64,000 nt of DNA from Acheta domesticus (lineage: Eukaryota > Arthropoda > Insecta > Orthoptera > Gryllidae): NCBI GenBank assembly GCA_031308135.1, contig JAHLJT010009436.1:216767286-216831285 (forward strand), written 5' to 3'. Under the pieces are notes generated by a model. The model was not told where the DNA came from and searched no databases. It saw nothing but the letters and a program-made list of their open reading frames with translations. Shown in pieces: positions 23,008-36,321 of the stretch (position 1 is the stretch's first letter; every line of letters starts with the position of its first letter). The position numbers and the translations under genes are program-made.

Positions 23008-23895
23008 GAGATGGCGACAGTAACACAGGCGGCACCCAGTTCGCAACATCGGAGCACCGCTCTGTCGATAATTTGATAAAATCAAAAGCGATGGAATGTA
23101 CACGATAATATTTTTGTCACAATATTACGTTTTTGCATTGCAATAACACGAGAATGAAAAATACCGAACCTGCACTCATATTTTGAAATCAAAAACTTCA
23201 AAACACGTTAAAATACCATTCACCAACGAGGCACGTTACGAAACTTAACTCGCTTAGCCTCTGACGCTCGTAAATTACGAAGAATTACACTTTTTCCCCC
23301 GTCTTATAGTATCACCTCCAGCAATACGACAAATGGGAACGCTGCCTCATAACGAAACTTGGATTACGTGTTCTATGCCCGAAAGTTAACTCATTCGTTT
23401 GAATGATGAAATACTCACCAGAAAATCGCTTAACCAACGAAGAGGAAGATAATCAAAAGTTTGGGAGCGCCGGGGGCCGTACACCTGGCGAGTGGGATGT
23501 CAAACGAGGGAGCCAGCGACGTCCGCAGAAGCGGTTCACAGGGGCGTTGCTGCACACTCAAGAGGGAGGTCGAATTTACACGGGAAAGTTTATCATAGTC
23601 AAATTACACATTTTACCGTCTTTTTTATAAAATCTATTTAAGATTGGACTAAATTTCGTATTATATTCAAGATTTCGTTTTCAGTCAAACTGATTTCGAT
23701 TTTACATTTTGAAATACAAATAACATGATTATAAAATCTTGAATTTTATTTACTGTATTTTATAATTCCATCACGGAAACACGGATTTCTATTTACAATT
23801 CTTCTTCTTCACTTTCAAGTAGTGCGCTTGCAACCGCCTATTTTGTATTTACTGAAGCGGTCTTTCCTTGAGAAAACTATTTCTTGTTTCAAATT
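22630..23895. other. AT-rich stretch with a GA microsatellite
   Basis: A GA repeat with a few AAAG interruptions lies at 22972-23011. The rest is mixed to AT-rich, with no gene or mobile-element end recognised. Confidence 0.5.
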
Positions 23896-24200
23896 TGCCC
23901 TCGCTGACTCGTTGGTTAGCGTGCTCTCTTTTCACGGCGCAACCCCACGTTCAATTCCAGGTCGGTGCAAAAATTAGCTGTGAGCTTTCCTTGCAATGTT
24001 CTAGTATGTGTTGCTGTGTGACGATGAGAATGCTCACTTCTCAGGTTAAGAAGACCAGAGATAAGGAATAGGGATGGCTGTGCGCTAACCACACGTATCC
24101 CCTGAACCCATGGCCGCAAGGCCGGGACGCCGATGGCAGGCCTTAGCTCGTAAAGAGTTGTTGTGCTCGAGTGCATACATACATATATAAATACATTTAC
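23896..24200 (+). mobile_element. tRNA-derived SINE
   Basis: An A-box-like TTGGTTAGCGTG (23912-23923) is followed by a B box GTTCAATTCC (23949-23958) at tRNA-like spacing. A roughly 210-bp tRNA-unrelated body contains GGCCGGGACGCCGATGGC. The tail is a degenerate CATA repeat (about 24171-24195). This head-body-tail order is that of a SINE. Target duplications were not resolved. It is probably inactive, because the tRNA part is diverged. Confidence 0.65.
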
Positions 24201-25829
24201 AATTTATTATACCGGTCTCGTAACCACGGTTGGATTACATTTACAGTTACTTTATTGCTCGATGTCTATTGTCAAGTTACCCTTACACTTCTCTAACCAC
24301 CAAAGCCTAAGAATTCTGATAAAACATAAATATAAGAGAGAAGCTGGCAATTCGAAAGAGGGTTATACCACAGGTATCTCTTATACGTAGCGACTTACGA
24401 AATAATTACCCGTGGCTTGCCACACAATGTGTAATATTGTCGTCTAGCCTCTTGCTGTAACTTACGGATAGACGTGAGATCGAGATGCGACGTTGATATA
24501 ACAGAACAAAGTTTATTTTCAATCTCTTAAAAGTGTGTAAAAAACATTTGCTCGGGTTTTTCATTTCCAATAGACAGAAATTGTGTTATTCAATCTATCA
24601 TTTCAAAGTTTCCTTGGATAGGTCAATTAAATGCGCCATTATTGTATTGTAACTATATATAAATATATTAGATATGTATTTTAGTTGGGAGCAGAAAAGG
24701 AGGCAGATATTAATGCGAGAATTACAAAATTCCGTATGGAAAAGAGAGAAGACCTTACTTATTGTGAATATACATTTTTGAAAGTTTTATTTTCCATTCC
24801 CCAAGGCATTTTCAAATTTATTTGATTTATTTTTACTAGAAATCTTACATTTAGTTTATACTAATGTACAACGGACTTTTGGGTTGTTTGGATGATTCAT
24901 TGTTTTATATTTTTAAGTGCACTAATATGATGTTTCAAGTACAATAATTTACAATATAACGGAGTTGTAAAGAAAACAGTCTTCTGTTTTCTTATTACCT
25001 CATTTTTGCAATTTTCAATACTGCACTACTGTGTTCGTTGGTAAATCCCGCCAAGCGCGCAAAATTTAAACGTAACACAAAGTCTGAAGTTTACATTAAC
25101 TGATTTTGTAATTACCAAGTGTGTTACCTCCTTCGAGCCAGGAGTAAAAAAGAATTCCCCGTGTAAAAAAGAATTTCCCACCATGTCCGATAGAGAAAAT
25201 TTAAATATTTGTATAATTATGAACAGTTGCTTAATCATGTTTTTCGATGAGGTGAAAGGTGAATTGTAATGGAGTGAGAAGTTGAATTTAAAATTTATTT
25301 TTATTCCTTGAATTGTAGTTATTTATAACGTATTAAATTGAGATTTCAAATTATTTTGTTACTACAGAAAATTAATAAAATCATTTTTATTTATTATATA
25401 CTATCCGCTTAATATTGTGATTTGTCGACGACGCTTCGTCGACAAGCTTCGACATAAAAAGTTCAATACCGATACAATCGACAGTATAAATTGTCATTGA
25501 AATGTCTTGGCGCTAATCAGTCAGAATATTAATATTAATTAGCATAATAAGCAATAAGTTGGTTTGTTTTTATTCTCCAATTCTTTCCAGGCAACAATAA
25601 TACGAAACGACTGCTGTGAAACTCCCAGAAAATGAAACCAACACTTCACACATAAGTAAACAAACACTTATGCAATAAAGTGTACCAAGTTTTGGTTTTC
25701 ATAGGACAGGGATTCAGAAGACATGTTCCGGGGAAGTAGTATACAAAATTGTTCCACAAATCACGCATCATTTATAAATACGTAAATTCCCATTCAGTTA
25801 GTAAACATTGTTCTAGACTTCACAAAGAG
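24201..25829. other. AT-rich stretch
   Basis: AT-rich DNA without a recognised gene. It contains the hairpin at 25422-25445, listed separately. Confidence 0.4.
25422..25445. repeat. Perfect 10-bp-stem hairpin
   Basis: TTGTCGACGA, a 4-base loop CGCT, then TCGTCGACAA. The CpG-rich stem stands out in AT-rich surroundings. Its role is unknown and no downstream T run marks it as a terminator. Confidence 0.6.
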
Positions 25830-26780
25830 GGTGGGGGTGGGGGGCAAAAGCTCGTCGGCGCCCGCGGAATCCCAGGAGCGTGGAGGGGTTCCCCTACCAG
25901 AGCCGAAGGCGCGCGAACGAGTGTCGCGCCCCTGGCGGCCGCTTGGTAACGAGCGAATCGCGTGAAAACGCGACCGCCGGCAGCGGGCAACCGCCCCCGC
26001 GCACGCCCCCGAGCGATTACACCGCCATCAGGCGGCATGATACCGCCCTCGCCCCTCCCCGTCCCCCCCCCCGCCGCCACCGCCCACCTCCCCGTCTACC
26101 TCCAGAGACCAAACAGCCGCACGTTTTTACATAAGTTCGATATCGCCGCCGCCGCCGCCGGCAGCACTACCACCTCCTCCTATTCATTCCAGGTTTGTTT
26201 GAAACTCGAAGAGACGGGGGTGGACTAGAGAGCCAAGTATTTCGGCGTCATTTTTCTTCGGACGGCGGAAAGCGCGGTGGGGTCGTCGCCAAAGGGCGGT
26301 CGCGGCGCCGACGCCGGCGTCGTCGACGGCACGCCCCCGCCCCCTCCCCCTCCCCCCGGCGGAAGCGCGACCCTCCGCGCTCACAGAAACTTCCGTAGCG
26401 TGACATAACACGCCTTTGGAAGAAGCGCACGCCAGCGTTTCCCAGCGCCGATCCGGCGGTGCGCAAGGGGGTTGTCCTTCCGTCTGCAGCTGTCCCCGAG
26501 CTGTCGGCACTCGCGCGCACGAGCGTTCGCGGGACAGAGGGAAGAGGGAGGGGGGGAGAGCAATGAATCCCGCGAAAAGACGAGCAAAAACCTCACGCGA
26601 CTGTCCGAGCCGCTTAAGAGGCGCGGTTGATGCATTTTTAACACCTTCACGCGAGACGGTCCTCTTTTTACGTCGGGACGAGGAACCAGCTAATGTGAAA
26701 GGGACGAGTCACTCGAGAAGCTGGTTCTCGTTCTTGAGGGCGCCGCGAACAATTTAGTCTCCCGAGATGTCTCGCCCAAA
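25830..26780. other. GC-rich, CpG-dense island
   Basis: A long island with a CCG microsatellite at about 26146-26162, GC-rich CGCCG runs and CCTCCCC tracts. Overlapping frames on both strands are compositional. It may be a promoter or enhancer island, but no exon is seen. Confidence 0.5.
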
Positions 26781-27604
26781 CAGGCAAACCACCTCTCAAC
26801 CCCGAGCAGCCTTCACAAAAAGAGTCCGTATTGCGGAGGCGGTTAAGTACTAGTTTCGCGTCGGCGACACTACATCTTAATCCTACAATTTGGTGTCAAA
26901 TTGGTTGCACTGGAATACGCCAACAGAGCGAAAACCTACAGCTCTTTTCCGCGTGGTCGTCTTGCTCCCGAGCGCAAACGTTTCTTTGTGTTCCGAAACG
27001 AATGCTAAACGTTACACAAAGAGAGCTTTCTGAATTTAAGGAGTGAGGCACGTGCTTGCTCCTGCGAAAACGAAGTCTAACAAAGAGAGAGACGTCGGCG
27101 TCTCCACGTTGATGTACCCTGACCATTATTTATTGAAATATCTTACACTAATATTATTACAATTATTTTATTAACTTTTATTGTAATGCAAAAACTTTTT
27201 AATCAAATTACTCTTTGAAAGTTGAATATGAAAGTAGGAAAAAGTATTTTAGGAGGTTTTAAAGAGATTTTAATGATCAAATGGTTGGCGCAATAAAGAT
27301 TAAGCTAACGACGGATTAACCCATTAGAAGAGTTAAGTAGTCCAATCTTCTTTCACCGCTTAAACAATAAAGGTAACATATTTGACGAAGTATTACTTCT
27401 TGGGAAACTAAGCTCTGGCAAGTAATGTCTATGAATTAAAAAGGAAATAGACAAATTGAAAACATATTCAAACCGTAATCCTGTTTGCATTTTGCAACAC
27501 GCGCTCGTACTGAGATGAAATCGGAAAGGTGATAGAAATAATTTATTATTACAACAATACAAATGTAAACAGAACAATTTAAAGATCACAATATGCATGT
27601 CGTC
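26781..27604. other. Mixed then AT-rich stretch, nothing recognised
   Basis: Mixed composition to about 27120, then AT-rich. No feature is supported. Confidence 0.4.
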
Positions 27605-27683
27605 GAAAAAGAAGAAAAAGAATGGGGAGAAGAAAAGAAAGAAGAGGAAAAGAAGAAGAAGAAGAAGAAGAAGAAGAAGAAGG
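27605..27683 (+). repeat. GAA/GAAAA simple repeat
   Basis: Irregular GAAAA and GAAGA units become pure GAA from about 27652. Confidence 0.9.
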
Positions 27684-28400
27684 ACCACGGTTGAATTTTA
27701 GCTGTGTCAGAACACGCTTAACAAGGTAAGATTTACTCCGTCTTAATCACTTCCACCGGCGCCGCCACCGCCGGACCATCATCAAAAGAAATTCTGTCGT
27801 GGCAGATCATGAATTGTGGTGATTTTGCTTCTAAGAGTGACTTCTATGTAGGAGGAACTACTAGCGATGGCGTCTCCAAGTCCACTATCCTCGCCACCCT
27901 GCCCTCCGGTTTCCACCCCCTCCAGCGCACGACGACCCTTGCGTCACCGCTCAATGGCGCCTGACGAAACCCCTCGCCTATCCAGGCGCGGCGTTAGGGG
28001 AGGCGGCGGCGGCGGCGATGAGGACGGCGAAGGCGGTGGCGCTCGGCACGCTACGGACGACTTTAATGGACTGGAGGCGCTCGTAATTGTGTGTGATTTT
28101 AACGCAATTGGGCGAACCATGTTTTGAAATTGCTGAGCACTTGACTGACGGGATGCTGAATATTTTAGAACCCGGCGACCGGGTGCTGCCGCTCGAGCGA
28201 CTCGAGTCGGGAGGCGAGGAGAAGGACGGCGTGCGGCGCGAGTGGCGAGGCGGCGTGGGTGGGCGGAGAAGTCGTTGTGCCGTGTGTAGCGCCGTTTCGT
28301 ATTCAGTGCGTGCCGTACTCGGAGCATTCAGCCATGGACACCTACTCTATTCGTTGTTGACATTCCGAGGGCTGACGTGCGCCATTCAGCAATCCCTCTG
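27684..28400. other. GC-rich island
   Basis: A CpG-dense island with GGC triplet runs at about 28001-28018. No exon is recognised. Confidence 0.45.
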
Positions 28401-29200
28401 ATTCTATGTTCTAAGTACATAGCACATTGTAGTTGGTATTACTATTATCAAATACGTGATAAGTTCCAACAATTTAACTCAGCAGTAGTTGTCTTGTTTA
28501 CAATCAGTATTTGAAGATAGTAGCTTAAATGAAGGAATGTAAATTATACTTTTTTATAGCCAATTAAAGCTCTCAAATAGTTAAGCACATAGAAAACACG
28601 TATTTTTCTGTTCAAGTATCTCATATTATTTCTATTAGAGAGATCCATTTACCAGATGTATTTCTAAGGACTGCCTGAAATCCATGGCTGACGACACTGT
28701 ACGTACTACTGACGTTTACTTAATTTATGTTACATACCTTCCATATTTGGTAATTAATAATTATTAAAATTAGAAAGTGTACATGCAGCCTGACAACTCA
28801 TATCCCGCAACACACTATACTATTGTGCATAATTCGAAAATTATTGGTTCTAGAGAAATTCAGGTGAACGGAGTGCACAATAATTAGAAAATTACGAAAG
28901 AAATAATTTTCGTTTCATGTACATAAAAACAATGGTGGATCTCCTCGTTATTTGTTATCCTTGGGGATGATTTTTAAGGCAATCAAAATCTTATCATCTC
29001 TAGCACCTCCTCCTGTATTTCGCGGACGAAATTTTTTACATGTTCATAGTTTAGTCCATAATGAATCGTATTCCCAATCATTCTACACCGCATGTACTCA
29101 AGCCAACATCGTACCTCTCTCGCTTCCACCACCGTTCTCATTCTAATTCTCCCGCAAACTCCTCTTTCACCTCCGCTTCCTCTTTCCCACGTAACACGCA
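28401..29200. other. AT-rich DNA containing dispersed repeat copy 2 (28650-28850)
   Basis: The segment 28650-28850 is homologous to 18730-18962 (see that entry). A 72-residue minus-strand frame at 28983-29201 has balanced amino-acid composition (GLNYEHVKNFVREIQEEVLE) but matches no family I can name and has no clear context. Confidence 0.4.
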
Positions 29201-29530
29201 CACTCTCCTCTCCATTGGCGCCACCGCGTCGCTAGCGCCAGCAATTTGCTCGGAATTACTTCCCCGGCAGCCACGCAGGCTGGCGGTCAGGTACGGCGCG
29301 ACGCGATGCGGCGCGGCGCGGCGCGGCGCTGCGCGGTGCGGTGTGGTGCGGTGCGGTGCGGAGCGGCCGAGGTTGTCGGTGCAGTTTCTTGACGTCGTCG
29401 ATGCCGACACCGGGAAATCAATGAACTTGGACGCAACAAAGGCGGTAAGGTGCGGCGTCGCCGCCCACCGCCTTTCATTTGTCAACAAACGACGCGCGGC
29501 GGGCGGCGGGTAGGAGACACGTGTCAGTCT
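29201..29530. other. GC island with GCGGC/GCGGT pentamer run
   Basis: Positions about 29297-29362 are a pentamer run: GCGGC units that drift to GCGGT. The repeat is related to the CCGCG and CCACG runs elsewhere in the window. The flanks are CpG-dense. Open frames here are compositional. Confidence 0.6.
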
Positions 29531-31200
29531 CCGGTGCTGTGGTGATTGGCGAACAAACCCTTTTTTCGTACGGAAAATTTGAGAGATTTTCTTTTTTAAT
29601 CAAAAGAGCTGTGTGTTGTTGTGATCAGGCACAACTCTAGGTGTGAAATAGAAGTATGTGAACACACAATAAAATCAAAAATATCAAAATGGAAAAATTC
29701 AATAGAAAAAGTCGTCGATTTGCTATGGTATAGTTCTGGTCAAGGCCATATTCGTGGGTATCATAAATAAGAGGGAATGAAATGAAATTCAATTTACATA
29801 TTTTTGTACAGTTGTTAGCAGTAATATCGCGGCTGCAGATTTACACAAAAAATAAATCTATTTTAGATTTATGCGTATCAAATTTATAGAATTTTAATAC
29901 ATTTTACACTTTTTATACACAGTTTCAAATTCCTGAACGCATAGGGATATAATGGCATACGACAACGTTTTTAAAATATTCAAAAGCAGAAACCTTGACA
30001 TGTTAATCTTCTCATTTCCCCTGATTGTTTAACCATATTTTCCATTGTACAAGATATCTAACAGCGTCCTATTCTTTTTAAGATTTTTCCTTGGATTATA
30101 TCTATAAATATTACTTTATAATTCCATTCATTGACACCCTCGAAGACTCGAATCCTACTCTTGCAGGCCACCTTCACTTACAAAAGTAAAGAAGGAACTT
30201 CAAGCGTTAAACTTATGTGAATTAAGCATAATATTGAATTTGTGAAGCAAGAATAACAAAAATATATTCATTGATATGAACCCTTCGTTTAAACGCAATA
30301 TTTCGTTTAAACACTTACCCTCGAGAGCTATTTTGAACTTCCATTGCTGTCTTCCTTTGTGAAGGACTGCAAAAACCAGAGAAGCAAACTGCATGCGATC
30401 TCATGCATTGCCAGTTCCGCAGCAGTTACCAGACACGAACAGCTGCAAGAGGCGCCACAAGAAGCGGACTCCGCAACGGGTGTAATTGCTGCCATTAACT
30501 CTCCATGTCTTGCGCGTGGAGGCACATAGCGAATGCATTGTAGCTGAGTGACTTTCAAGTGCAGAAACGAATTACGAAACAGGCAATATAATCACGCGTC
30601 CGTAACTCACATGAACAATCGCAATGGGTTTATGATTGAATCTTCAGAGATTAAAACACAAGCACAATAGGAGTCACAAGCTCTCAGAAAAGGCGGTGAA
30701 GAAATCACGGAAATGCTATTGCTAAGTGTTTGATCATTGGGTAGGTGATGGAAGATTATCAGAAACCATAAAGAATATTAACGCTAAAGAATTTTTACGC
30801 TAGCGCAAAAATGAAGGAATTTTATAGCTTATAATTTGGCCATACATAATTAGTTTGAACACACCATAAAATAACATTCACCACGATCTCTAAAAATCAA
30901 ACTTGCGGTGGCATTTCTCTGTACTCGCATGTGTTTGGAATTGACATAAGCTGCACAGCGTGACACATTCGAACTCCAGTACCCAATAGAAAGGGGAATT
31001 CGCGTGTGGAACGAAGCGAGAGAAAGGAAGTGCAATCAGGAACGCTCATTCCCTGCTGCTGAGCCCGGCGACCCTATGCAAGTCAACGACGCGTTATTGG
31101 CACAATATTTCCACTGCAGTAGTCGCTCCGACCAATCTGCTCATCTCCCCTCTTGAAGCATGGAGCTACATTTCGTACACGGCGATGCACCACCTCTCGA
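29531..31200. other. AT-rich stretch, nothing recognised
   Basis: Largely AT-rich DNA. A B-box-like GACTCGAATCC lies near 30145, but no A box is placed correctly, so no tRNA-like unit is called. Confidence 0.4.
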
Positions 31201-31210
31201 CACCCCACGC

Positions 31211-31295
31211 AACACGCACATACACATACACACAGACACACACACCACAAAGTCTCTCCCTCTCTCGCGCACACACACACACACACACACACACA
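31211..31295 (+). repeat. Compound CA microsatellite
   Basis: Imperfect CA with CATA and CAGA interruptions at 31211-31249, then pure AC at 31269-31295, separated by a short pyrimidine-rich insert. Confidence 0.9.
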
Positions 31296-31297
31296 GC

Positions 31298-31960
31298 CAG
31301 GCGTGCGTCGCCCTGCCCTTTCTGTTCTGCACCGCGCTTTTCTCGGCAAATAGTTTTCAGAAGCTAATGCCTCTACCCGGGCGAATGATCCCATAAGCCC
31401 GCCCCATCACCCCGGCCGTCGCCGCGGGCCCAGCAGGGGGCGCTCGGGCAGTGCCGGGGCCGCAGGAGCAGCAGCTGCCGGCGAATACATACAACCCCCG
31501 AATACACGGCCCCGAAAGTCGACCGAGCCCCTCTCGCCCCGACATTCTCCCCCCCCGTTCGCCATCCACCCTCCTCCCTCTCTCCTGCAACCCCTGGGAC
31601 ATAGCCGCCGGGACGAAGAGTGCACCTCAAGCCGCGAGGAAACAGCTTTTTAATTCCCGTGCACAAGACAACACGGCCCGACCTCCCGCAGATGCCTTGT
31701 TCTCTCTCTTTTTTTTTAATTTTGCGCGCACAGTTTATAAAATTTTTAATTCTGCATTATTAGTCCGGCAGATGGAGCCGCGCGCGCTGCTACAGGGAGA
31801 GCGCCTCTCGTGGAGCAAAAGTGCCTGGATTAATCCGTGAATGCAAATAATGAAGACGCTCGTTCGGAAGTCTCCGCTAGGGGCGCTGCCAGGGGTGCAT
31901 ACCATATCGACTGGAAGGCCGGTGCGGCCCCTGTAGAACACCGTGTTCCTGGTTCAGTTG
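31298..31960. other. GC island followed by mixed, possibly regulatory DNA
   Basis: CpG-rich to about 31700, then mixed DNA containing the paired binding-site motifs at 31827-31850. No exon is seen. Confidence 0.4.
31827..31850 (+). promoter_or_regulatory. Paired homeodomain and POU-type motifs
   Basis: GGATTAATCC (31827-31836) is a perfect palindrome of the K50-homeodomain (Otx/bicoid-class) core TAATCC. Four bases further on, ATGCAAATAA (31841-31850) contains the exact octamer ATGCAAAT bound by POU factors. The tight pairing inside non-repetitive DNA next to a CpG island suggests a regulatory element. Binding is inferred from motif match only. Confidence 0.35.
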
Positions 31961-33639
31961 TTTTCGGGGGTTTGCAGATCAAGGATATCATGAGAGATGG
32001 GATGACCAAAGAGGAAAATCACTGCTGCGTTCTTATTGCGACTTGAATAGAGAACTTGAATGGTTTACAGTACTTGAATAGAGAGTGAAAAATAAAATAC
32101 TGGGAAAATATCAATAGTGCTTTTGTTGGATTAATGAACTTGAAATAAAGCGTTTCCCCAAATTTAGATGGCAAATTTAGATGGCGACATTTAAAAAAAT
32201 CAGTACCTCGGTACCTATGGATATTTAAAATTGGTATGTTTTCTACCTAACTACGTACTTTAAATATAAAAAAATATTTTCATCACTGAATTATGTCAGA
32301 GAAAACTACATAGTAGTCTCTTCTATGCGCACCTACCTTACTGTTTTGTCCCATTATACCACAAAATACTCAATATACACATTCCCAACAAAGAAGTAAC
32401 TTCATTATCACGCACTGACTAAAGGACACGGATAAAACGAGAAAAATATTCAAATCCTCCACTACGACGTCGTAAGTTGCGGTGGATGAGTTTATTATTG
32501 TCGCGCGGCGACGTCGTGGCTGATGATTAACACCCTTTTCACATACATTTGCGCGCGCGTCCTCAAGGAACCGCCAAGGGAACTGTTGTCGCGTTTAAGT
32601 CCGCTATCGCAGAGTAATAAAGCGCAGAAACATCAGACGCTTTTTAGTACGTTCCTGCGTGACGCAAACAGGCTAAGTCGCTTGTCCGGTTGGCCTGCAG
32701 AGCGCACTGCGAAGGCAGTTCGCCGCAGCACATTCCGAAGTTGTTTTGCGAGATCTGTGAATTGGTCTATGAAATTCGGATAATTTTCTAAACAACACTC
32801 AAACTCTATTTAAGATGGACCACCCGGTAATATTAACTTTCTATTTATTTCGTACTAGTACAATGTTAAAATAAAAAATACAAATTGGCTATCAGAAATT
32901 TCAAATAATAATTTTGAAGACAAAATTCCACATCACTAGAGCTGTATATTCTTCAAAATGCTATTTTCCATTGCTAGAATTTCATTATCGGTTTTAAAGC
33001 TCTGGATAAAACTTATGATTTGAACTCGTGTGATTTCAAGCACTGCAAAATCTTTCGAAATATTTAAAGAAATCGAACACAGTACATAAAAAATACTTTA
33101 AAAAACAGAATTATTAATAAGTCGTAATTTGTATTCACATATTTTCAGAATCGAAACATACTCCAATAATTTTCTGATACGTCTGTACAGTCACCGTTCC
33201 TTGCTCCGCGATTTCTTGAAATTAGAAATGTCAGTCCCGAATGAAAAAAAAAATTATTATGATTGAATTACTAGCACATTTGACAACAGCATATTTTTCA
33301 AAAGAGGTTTTCGCTCTTCAACCTTCAACCATCAACGTATTGGATGGTAATGGGAAAACTAGGAGGCCTGCAATTCGATCACAGTACTCGGGAACGACCG
33401 CGTGGCCACGGGCCCAGCGCTTCGCTTGTGAATCGGAAGGACAGGGCGGGCGCGGGGGCGGGCGAGCGTGGGCGTGAGCGTCGAGGGCCCTTGAAATAGT
33501 GCAGGGATGTGCGCGCACGGATGCGCCCGACCCACATGCCCCTTTGCGCGCCCATACTTCAACCAGACAGAGCGAGCGCTTTGTTGCACTCTTCGGAAGG
33601 GAGTGACGCTGATGGGAATCAGTGGCATCGCCAGTAAGA
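31961..33639. other. Mixed and AT-rich stretch, nothing recognised
   Basis: Mixed-GC near 32460-32780 and 33340-33620, AT-rich elsewhere. No exon, RNA gene or mobile element is supported. Confidence 0.4.
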
Positions 33640-33976
33640 GATGAAAGAGAGATGAGGGGGAGTAAGAGACAGGTGGGCAGGGGAAGTGAGAGAGAGTGGA
33701 GATCAGGAAGAGAGAGTGGCGAGTAAGAAGAGAGTAGGGAGCGGGGAGAGAGAGTGAAGATCAGAAACGCAGAAGGAGTGGAGACCAGGAAGACAGAGAA
33801 GAACAAGGGGAGGGGCGGAGAGCAGGAAGAGAGAGAGTGGAGGGCAGGGAGAGGGAGGTGGGAAGGGGTAGTGAGGAGGGAATGGGGAGAGGGGAGGGAA
33901 GAGGGAGAGGGGAGGGAAGAGGGAGAGAGGAGAGAAGGGAGAGACGAGTGCAACAAGAGGGCGAGAGAAACGAGAG
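33640..33976 (+). repeat. Long polypurine tract
   Basis: About 330 bp of almost uninterrupted A and G on the plus strand, with units such as GAGAGGGGAGGGAAGAGG near 33890-33930. Overlapping minus-strand frames are Ser, Leu and Pro-rich artefacts of the tract. Such tracts can adopt triplex structures. Confidence 0.85.
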
Positions 33977-36321
33977 TAAACATTGATAGACATTTTTAAA
34001 AAATTACAATTGCTTTTATATTTGCCTGCGGTCATAATCCTGTGAGTTACAGTATTCCTCAAGTTCTTTCATCTATTCATAAAACGAGCGTCCCTTCGAT
34101 TCGATCCTCGGGCTAGTTATTTCGTAAAGCAGGTTACAGCTGTAAACGTTTTGTCAGCTGTTGGTAGTTCAGCGTCAATCTATTGAGTCTATCAATTAAG
34201 AATGTTATTACTTGGTCTCTATATACCAACATTTTAGCACGCTGCTACCTCAGATACAAGTAGATTGAGAACCCAACTTGCCAAACTCGTCGCAACTCTA
34301 CTCACGCAACTCTACTCACGCAGTCGGGCATTGACTAATTACCCATGCCTAGTGCACACCACAACACTTCTCCCGATCACACACCTCCACACACTACTAT
34401 GCCCTAACAACGTTTCATTTTACTCCTACAACATTACACAAAACACCATTAAGCATTACCATACAACCTCGTGAAGGATTCGCTAACAAAGCCATCTGCA
34501 ACCCACATTCAACTACCATACTATACTGGCTCTACGAGTTTCACGTTTCGTTTTGCGCGCAACTGCGCCCCAACCCAAGCACACATCGGACAACGCGCTT
34601 CTGATTCCAGAGCACAGTGCTGCTGCTATTAACGTGTTACTCACGCCCACACATATTCATTTATATATTCGATGTTCGTTTAAAAAATCTGAATAATCCG
34701 GATTCTTCAAATTATTTTTTTCATCCTGTGCATGTTCATGTAAATTTCCGCAGAATTAGACCCATTGACACAGACGGAGAGCGAAATCACGTATTCAAAC
34801 ATTGATACGCTGCGGATGAAAAAAAAGGGATGAACAAGTTTCCTTATCGACGAATTGCGTTGATACAGAAAACAAAGTAATGTGGAATACATATGTAATA
34901 CTGTCCCCATTTACGCTCTAAAGAGGATAAGCAACGAAATGTCATTTACAATGTCCAAAAATCCTACCACATTACTTGTTAACCAGTAATCCAGAAGTAA
35001 AGGGATGTAATTGTGACGAACATTTCAGCCTTCATAAGAAATTATTTTTCTCACATTCATTAACATCCACCAATTTACCAGCAATCCAAAAATCAATGAA
35101 CTTGATTGAATATGTGTGTCATAATAATTATATAAAAATACTACTACTTTGAAATTAAAATACTGAAAATAATATAATTTTGCCAACAGCTCTTGCTATT
35201 CATTATGAAAATATTCTTTAATTTTATCCTGTGTCTTTAGAAGCAAATTAATAAGCCGACACGGATGTTAGAAATCTGGCAATTTTCACATCCTACGAGT
35301 ATTAATTCAAAGAGATGTGAAAATGATGGTGCAGTTAAGAACGTTATCGAAATGAGTTTAAAGACAAGTTTCGGAGTTCACATATTTATTGCATAAAAAT
35401 AACCTTGCAACAATCCAACGCTTACGAGTATTGCAGCAAAAAACTAGAAACATTCGCCTTAAACCCCAGATAGTGACTGCACAATGAGATTATGATAATG
35501 GATTTGCTTACTGGACAGTATTTGAAAAAATATTTTTCACTTACATGCCCCATAACATTGGGATAAGATGAGGTAAAGATGTAAAAGCAAGGCCCTGTGT
35601 ATTGTTGCTATGCACCACCCACCAATGCATCCGCTATCCCACACTTGTGTTCCCACAGATTGCAAATTCACAAACCTACCGCTCACAGAACAACCTGAAT
35701 TTTGTGAGGAGACCGCGCTATTCAGAACAATATGTGAATAATGCGAACGGAATGTTAAGATAATGAAGATATTGCAAACTGCATTGACGAAGTTATGTGA
35801 GCATGTAGAAGTGCATTCCTCCCGAAACCACCTACGTTCACAGTAATTCGAAATGGAATGACAGAGTTTCGCAATCCCGCAAGCGGAGAGCGTATACACC
35901 GTACATACACAAGGGAAAAACGTGACTCCCATTTTCACTTACTCTGTAACGCCAGATTAACCACGGCGCTAGTTCACTTGATTACAATACTTTCGTTTGC
36001 CATCAAGCACCCAACGCAGAGATGCGAAGAGAAAAGAGGCAAGGACGTAAGGTATGAACAAAGGCAAGGCGGGAGAGAGCGGGGTTGGAATGGATGACGG
36101 ACTGAGGGGGAAGGGAGAAGCACAGCGTACCTAAAGTCAGATTTCCCCTTTCAGCTCTTTTATTTCTTACTCAACAGTAATTGCATTCTCCCAATGTAAA
36201 TTTCCAAGGAAATTAAAACGAGCGCTCACTTATAAAAACTGAATGCAACTCCCTTGCAAATAAGCTGTGTGTGGGTAAATTGGTAAATTTAAGCTCTGGG
36301 CTAGTCGGCAGAGTATACAGT
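33977..36321. other. AT-rich stretch
   Basis: No gene is recognised. A 14-bp direct duplication (CAACTCTACTCACG twice) lies at about 34293-34320. Confidence 0.4.

Noticed and set aside
28983..29201. 72-residue minus-strand frame with coding-like composition
   Set aside because: No family I can name and no conserved neighbours; kept only as a note.
30135..30160. tRNA-like B box GACTCGAATCC
   Set aside because: No correctly spaced A box upstream and no SINE tail.
33318..33983. 221-residue Ser/Leu/Pro frame
   Set aside because: Arises from the polypurine tract on the opposite strand.
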